Assembly (NCBI GenBank): GCA_031548365.1
Contig: JAVBRD010000014.1
Span: forward strand, 25,579-89,578
Length of the DNA stretch: 64,000 nucleotides
Direction: 5' to 3'
Origin: JAVBRD01 sp031548365
GTDB lineage: Bacteria > Bacillota > Clostridia > Christensenellales > UBA1750
Below are positions 59,672-64,000 of this stretch, piece by piece. Positions within the stretch are counted from its first letter, which is position 1; each line of letters begins with the position of its first letter. The translations under genes were made by a program, and so were the position numbers. A model generated the notes under the pieces. That model made no database searches, had not been told where the DNA came from, and worked only from the letters and a program-made list of their open reading frames with translations.

Positions 59672-62611
59672 TCAACCCCGTCTGCCGATTTTGAGGTGCT
59701 TGTCCACAGCGCTCAGCACTTGTGTGATATCGATGGGCTTGGCGAGATGGTCATTCATGCCCGCGGCGATGGCGCGCTCAACGTCCTCCCGGTAAGCGTT
59801 GGCCGTCATGGCGATGATGGGTACCGTTCTTGCGTCCGCGCGGTCAAGCGCGCGAATGGCCGCCGTGGATTGGTAGCCATCCATGTTGGGCATTTGTACA
59901 TCCATGAACACGAGATCGAAATAACCTTGTGGCGATGCGGAAAACACTTCGACCGCCTCAGCGCCATCGCGAGCCTCCACGATCTCAACGTCGGTTTCCA
60001 ACAGCAGTTCCATGAGAATCATGCGATTGATCTCAATGTCCTCCACCAGCAAGAAACGCCGACCATTGAGGTCAAGTGACCCTGGGACAACAGCATCCGC
60101 GGCGGAACCGGGCACCTCGGTCTTGGGCAAGCTGATTGTGAAGAAAAAAACCGAACCGCCGCCGGGCTCGCTGATCACGCGGATGACGCCGCCCATCTGC
60201 CCCACAAGGTTTTGGCTGATCGCAAGTCCAAGTCCTGTCCCGCCGAACTTCACGGCCACACTCGCGTCAGCCTGCTCAAATGCGACAAACAGCTTTGATA
60301 CCTGTTCAGGCGTCATACCGATGCCGTCGTCTTCCACACGGAACTCGAGCGTGAGGGCATCGGGCGTATCTTCTGCGACATTGGTGCTAAAGCTGATTTT
60401 TCCTTCCTCGGACGTGAATTTGACGGCGTTTCCGAGGAGGTTGATCAGCACTTGCTTTAAGCGAAGTTTGTCGCCCATGACGCCCGAGTCGGGCAGCGCC
60501 GCATGGTTTGTATGAAAGCGGATGCGTTTTTCTCCGCAACGCTGACCAATGATCTTGGTGACCTCGTCCATAGCTGCGCGCAGATCAAACGCTTCGCGCA
60601 CAAGCGCGAACTTGCCGGACTCGATCTTGGACATGTCCAAAATGTCATTGAGTATGCCCAACAGGTGGTTAGACGCTGTGCTGATCTGCTCGAGCGATTC
60701 ACGCGTTTTCTCCGAGTCTGCGGAGCGTTTGGCAATCTCCGTCATACCGATGATCGCGTTGAGCGGTGTGCGAATTTCGTGGCTCATGCGCGCGAGGAAC
60801 TCACCCTTGGCCTTAGATGCGACTTGGGCCGCGTCCGTCTGCACCTCAAGCTCAGCCGAACGCGCTCGCAATTCCTGCGTGCGTTCCTGCACCGTCGCCT
60901 CAAGGAGCTTACCTTGTTGCCGGTTACGAACGAGCATGATAACCAAAAGACCCAGTACAGCGACCATGAGGACGGACGCACCCACAAGGTAGGGCACCTG
61001 TGCGCGCGCGAGCTTGCCGCGGTAATCGAAAACCTTGCGGATCCAGTTGTCTGAAAACTCCATCGTGTCAATGTATTTCAACGATTTATTGACAAGCGAC
61101 GCCAAAACGGCCTCGTTTTTGTTGAAGCCAAACTGCACGCCGTACGTGTGGCTGAAAACGAGATTGGCTTTGAACCCGGTTCTCTCCATGAAATTGGTCA
61201 CGCTCAGGAGCTGGTTCCGCGTGGCCATGAGCAGGTCGATCTCGCCTTTTTCCAATGCGTCGAAGGATTCGCCCGTGCTATCGTACTCTACGCAATTGGT
61301 GTGCAGCGGAAAGGTCTCCCTGAAAAACTCAGTGTACGCAGTAGACTTTATCAGTCCGACGCGCAACTGCGAAACCTGGCTGATATTGATGTCGGGCATG
61401 TCGGTCGAGGACAAGAGCGCGTAGTAGTCCCGCAGATATGGCTCGTCCGTCCAGAGAAAACGCCCCTCGCGGTCAGCGGTGCGGATCAATTCAGTGCCCA
61501 TCGCTGCCTGACCGTGCTCAAGCATGGACAGGAGCGTGTCCCAGTTGTCTGTCTTGGCGTTAGCGATGCCAAAACGCATGCCGGTCAGGGTTTCGATGGC
61601 GTGAAGCGTGTCCATGCCGATGCCTTGCCACTCGTCATCACGCTCGTTGTAGAAGGTGACCGGGTAGTTGTCATACTCCACGACGACCGGAATGATGGCT
61701 GCCGGATTCTGATGCACCTGAAGGTAACGGCGCTCGTCGACGGTCAGGTCGCGCAAGAGCTGTTCATGCATGTAAGTCTCGGTGCCTTTGCCGTAGAGTT
61801 TGCTGAGATGAAACGATCCACCGGCCTGAATGTACTTGCTCAGAACGGAGATTATCGGCGCGTACTCCGGGTTGAACGTGGCGACAGAGACCAGATTAAA
61901 GGTCAAAGGGGTGAAATCTTCGACCGTGAGATCCCCGACCGCATCCGTGAAACTCTGGGAACTCGCGTCGGTGATAATGCCATCCAACTCTCCGCGCCTG
62001 AGCGCTTGGTACGCGTCCTGGAGAGTTCCGAACTCCACGGCTGTCATGGTGCCGGTTTGAGCCGCCTGTTCGCGCACTGCGGAGCCTGCCAAAAATCCGT
62101 ATGTGGGCACCGCGGGTTTCTGCGTGGTGCGGCGGTCACGCTGCTTGACAATGATCAGTTTTCTCTCCGCGACGGCGTCCGACGCGTACAGGCCAGCTTT
62201 AGCCGCCAACAGCGTTGGGACAGCGCCGGAAAAGTCGATGGATTTGTCGGCAAGACCCGCTCGCAGGTCGCTCCATGAGTAGATTTCAACGTTGAACGGG
62301 ATACCGAACAAGCTTGAGAGCCGATCGCACAACAACACCGCGAAACCACCCAGATCACCGGAACTACGGGTAAAGCACTCGGTGCTCTCCGGCATGCCAA
62401 AGGAGAACGTCACGCCCGACGCCACGAAGGCTCGGATGGCGTCGACTTCCCCCTTTGTTACGCCGGGAACCTCAGCAAACCCGGCATACTCCGCCGGCTC
62501 AACGACTTGGCGATGATCCCGCACATCCGCGCACGCGGACGAGCAAATGAGCAGCGCGGCGACCAGCAGAACGCACGCGTTTCTCGCGCTGTCTCGCATC
62601 GGACGGCACAT
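59672..62611 (-). CDS. Hybrid sensor histidine kinase with two periplasmic solute-binding domains and receiver
   Basis: A 979-aa membrane sensor. After a signal-like helix (about 10-27, ACVLLVAALLICSSACA) come two tandem SBP_bac_3-type domains outside the cell (about 65-285 and 300-535), one membrane helix (about 545-567), a coiled linker, HisKA with SHEIRTPLNAIIG (phospho-His), HATPase with DDGIGM and GGTGLGLAI, and a C-terminal receiver with FMDVQMPNMDGY (phospho-Asp). No separate response regulator or output domain is nearby. GAGG lies eight bases before ATG 62611. Divergent from a stand-alone SBP_bac_3 lipoprotein gene, its likely sensory partner. Confidence 0.95.
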   Translation of the reverse strand: MCRPMRDSARNACVLLVAALLICSSACADVRDHRQVVEPAEYAGFAEVPGVTKGEVDAIRAFVASGVTFSFGMPESTECFTRSSGDLGGFAVLLCDRLSSLFGIPFNVEIYSWSDLRAGLADKSIDFSGAVPTLLAAKAGLYASDAVAERKLIIVKQRDRRTTQKPAVPTYGFLAGSAVREQAAQTGTMTAVEFGTLQDAYQALRRGELDGIITDASSQSFTDAVGDLTVEDFTPLTFNLVSVATFNPEYAPIISVLSKYIQAGGSFHLSKLYGKGTETYMHEQLLRDLTVDERRYLQVHQNPAAIIPVVVEYDNYPVTFYNERDDEWQGIGMDTLHAIETLTGMRFGIANAKTDNWDTLLSMLEHGQAAMGTELIRTADREGRFLWTDEPYLRDYYALLSSTDMPDINISQVSQLRVGLIKSTAYTEFFRETFPLHTNCVEYDSTGESFDALEKGEIDLLMATRNQLLSVTNFMERTGFKANLVFSHTYGVQFGFNKNEAVLASLVNKSLKYIDTMEFSDNWIRKVFDYRGKLARAQVPYLVGASVLMVAVLGLLVIMLVRNRQQGKLLEATVQERTQELRARSAELEVQTDAAQVASKAKGEFLARMSHEIRTPLNAIIGMTEIAKRSADSEKTRESLEQISTASNHLLGILNDILDMSKIESGKFALVREAFDLRAAMDEVTKIIGQRCGEKRIRFHTNHAALPDSGVMGDKLRLKQVLINLLGNAVKFTSEEGKISFSTNVAEDTPDALTLEFRVEDDGIGMTPEQVSKLFVAFEQADASVAVKFGGTGLGLAISQNLVGQMGGVIRVISEPGGGSVFFFTISLPKTEVPGSAADAVVPGSLDLNGRRFLLVEDIEINRMILMELLLETDVEIVEARDGAEAVEVFSASPQGYFDLVFMDVQMPNMDGYQSTAAIRALDRADARTVPIIAMTANAYREDVERAIAAGMNDHLAKPIDITQVLSAVDKHLKIGRRG

Positions 62612-62682
62612 TGTCTCAGCCTCATATTTTGCAAATTCCTGTGAATACTTTACCATAAATAGCTGATAATGTAAAATTCGAG

Positions 62683-62711
62683 TTGTGGGCATTCCCCGCC
62701 TGTGTTATGCT
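62683..62711 (+). promoter_or_regulatory. Possible promoter of the solute-binding lipoprotein
   Basis: TTGTGG (62683-62688), 17-base spacer, TATGCT (62706-62711), 37 bases before the TTG start. Confidence 0.45.
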
Positions 62712-62748
62712 TATTACTGCAATCTTTCACACTTGATGAGGTGAGCTC

Positions 62749-63528
62749 TTGAAAAGGATCGCGGCCGTGCTGGCCGTTTTAGTCACGCTGACAGCCTGTG
62801 CTGGCGGAAATCAAGCCGTGAAAGCCATCCGTGAACGCGGCGCGCTCAGGGTTGGTGTCAAAGTTGACGTACCGCATTTCGGTTACCTCAACCCTGAGAC
62901 AAGCCAGATCGAAGGGCTTGAGGTCGATCTGGCCAAGGAGATCGCCAAGGGCATATTCGGCAGTGAGAAGGCGGTCAAACTCACGCCGCTCACGGCGCAG
63001 ACGCGCGGCCCCATGCTCAACAACGGCGAAATCGACATCGCGATAGCAACGTTTACAATCACAGATGAGCGAAAAAAAACCTTTAACTTCACAACGCCGT
63101 ATTTCACCGATGAAATCGGCCTGCTGGTTCACGAAGAATCCCAGATCTCCAGTTTTGCAGACATAAGCGCAAAGACCGTTGGCGTGGTGCAATCCGGCAC
63201 GGCGCGCGATACCATCGCTTCGGAGGCGGAAAAACGCGGTTACCTCGTTGCAATCAAGGAGTTCGCGAGCTATCCCGAGGTCAAGGCCGCGCTCGACGCG
63301 CACCAGATCAACGCGTTCGCGGCTGATAAATCCATCCTGACGGGTTACAAGGACGACGCGTGCGTGGTCCTCGAGGAAGGCTTGAGCCCGCAGGTGTACG
63401 GCATCGCGACGGCACTTGACAACAAAGGGCTGGCGGCGTACATGGACGGAGTCGTCAAGTCCATGATCAAAGATGGCCGTCTCGAGCAGATTTTCGAAAA
63501 GTGGCATGTGAGCAGCAAAAACCAATGA
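62749..63528 (+). CDS. Amino-acid-type extracellular solute-binding lipoprotein (SBP_bac_3)
   Basis: A 259-aa lipoprotein with lipobox LTAC (Cys about 17) and a family 3 binding fold: ALRVGVKVDVPHFGYLN, GLEVDLAKEIAKGIFG, LNNGEIDIAIATFTITDERK and FTTPYFTDEIGLLV. The ligand is probably a polar amino acid or similar. The start is TTG 62749 with GAGGTGAG upstream. No ABC permease or ATPase gene follows, since a terminator lies 29 bases downstream, so it either pairs with distant transporter genes or serves the divergent sensor kinase. Confidence 0.93.
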   Translation: MKRIAAVLAVLVTLTACAGGNQAVKAIRERGALRVGVKVDVPHFGYLNPETSQIEGLEVDLAKEIAKGIFGSEKAVKLTPLTAQTRGPMLNNGEIDIAIATFTITDERKKTFNFTTPYFTDEIGLLVHEESQISSFADISAKTVGVVQSGTARDTIASEAEKRGYLVAIKEFASYPEVKAALDAHQINAFAADKSILTGYKDDACVVLEEGLSPQVYGIATALDNKGLAAYMDGVVKSMIKDGRLEQIFEKWHVSSKNQ

Positions 63529-63556
63529 GCAAGACCAACGCGATCACAGGTAGCAA

Positions 63557-63600
63557 AAAAAGCCTATAGCGGCACGGAAAACCGGCTGCTTTAGGCTTTT
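63557..63600 (+). terminator. Terminator after the solute-binding lipoprotein gene
   Basis: AAAAGCCTA (63558-63566) pairs with TAGGCTTTT (63592-63600), with an inner CGG/CCG stem and AAAA loop. T-run at the end of the stem. Confidence 0.75.
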
Positions 63601-63786
63601 AGTTAAGCCGTCCACCCTATTCCTGGCACCGCATGGCTCAAGCGCGTTTGTGACGCAACTCGGCGCGCTGATCAACGACACGCGCGTACTTCGCCAGCCG
63701 CGCTTTGACTCTGATGGCAGACCCCAAGTGTAAGCGAATGGGTGCGTCTCGCACGACGCGGCCGAAAACCGGGCGCTTCGTGTCAG

Positions 63787-63913
63787 CCTGCCGACAAAGC
63801 CAGATGCCGGCCCATCGCGCTTGCTCCGGAGATCCGCTGGGAACCCGCAGCTCCTTGTGACAAAACGCGGCGTGGGGGGGGGGGGGGGGCGGGGCGGGAC
63901 CCCCCCCCCACAC
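63787..63913 (-). repeat. 121-bp interspersed repeat, copy 3, with homopolymer-filled hairpin
   Basis: 63787-63874 match the first three quarters of copies 1 and 2 (minus-strand sense, about 85% to copy 2 with one gap). Where the stem-loop should be, the sequence turns into a long G-run followed by a C-run (63874-63910), which can still pair as GTGGGG with CCCCAC. A hairpin (about 63758-63777) adjoins the other end, as in copies 1 and 2. The remainder of 63529-64000 shows no gene. Confidence 0.65.
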
Positions 63914-64000
63914 AAAAAAAGAGAGGTAGAGCAGCGGCGACCGCCGGGGGGTGTGTTTAGGGCACACACATCACGGCCGCGCAACAGCCCCACGCAGGTG

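Noticed and set aside
1..64000. CRISPR array, tRNA or rRNA genes
   Set aside because: No regularly spaced identical repeats were seen, and no cloverleaf with a TTCGA-type T-loop or conserved rRNA sequence was recognised by reading.

Overview
This 64 kb window is a GC-rich (about 60% by eye), gene-dense bacterial chromosome segment, almost certainly from a spore-forming anaerobic Firmicute of the class Clostridia. The evidence is: a germination protease gene (gpr); two T-box leaders read with near-consensus SigA promoters; the ftsK/spoIIIE-rimO-pgsA-cinA-recA gene order typical of Firmicutes; RqcH/NFACT; a YhaM-type nuclease; a DUF1292 protein; and strong AGGAGG ribosome binding sites. Several genes appear to start at TTG. 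A high-GC clostridial lineage such as Christensenellales would fit, but that is inference. No rRNA, tRNA or CRISPR array was recognised.

Layout. 1-9000: tail of a secreted-type protein, then on the minus strand ftsK/spoIIIE, a zinc-finger protein, rimO, pgsA, cinA, a Nudix gene and recA. 9100-15000: a plus-strand sugar-acid operon (TIM-barrel isomerase, SDR dehydrogenase, mannonate-dehydratase-like enzyme, URO-D-like protein) and rqcH. 15000-19700: ccdA behind three tandem hairpins, then an arginine operon argB-argD-argF-GNAT whose promoter carries an ArgR-type box. 19700-29600: araD, transketolase, phosphohexomutase, nitroreductase, DUF2461, a histidine phosphatase, ychF, a membrane-anchored unknown, an RluA-type pseudouridine synthase and an rRNA methyltransferase. 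29600-34200: uvrC (with an unusual C-terminal extra domain), cysS and cysE under a T-box. 34300-42100: a lipoprotein, a broken Nudix gene, an AraC-GGDEF fusion, a yhaM-like nuclease and a MoxR-DUF58-transglutaminase operon. 42400-49100: an NSS transporter, gpr, DUF1292, DUF4380, a Cys-tailed GNAT and T-box-controlled proS. 49100-64000: a transposase remnant, a coiled-coil protein, a kinase-like protein plus PBP pair, a MATE exporter, a GH38 mannosidase and sulfatase pair, and a hybrid histidine kinase divergent from an orphan solute-binding lipoprotein.

How it fits together. The core is housekeeping: DNA repair, translation, cell wall and amino-acid supply. Around it sit carbohydrate modules (sugar acids, pentose phosphate, mannosides, sulfated glycans). 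Amino-acid supply genes are controlled by visible RNA or operator elements.

Most novel-looking items: (1) a 121-bp interspersed repeat with a conserved hairpin, seen at 407-527, 20413-20533 and 63787-63913, with a compensatory stem change and a placement at gene 3' ends; (2) UvrC fused in frame to a ParB/sulfiredoxin-like domain; (3) an AraC-type DNA-binding domain fused to GGDEF; (4) a sensor kinase with two solute-binding modules next to an orphan solute-binding lipoprotein. The last about 120 bases contain abnormal G and C homopolymers and may be low-quality assembly.
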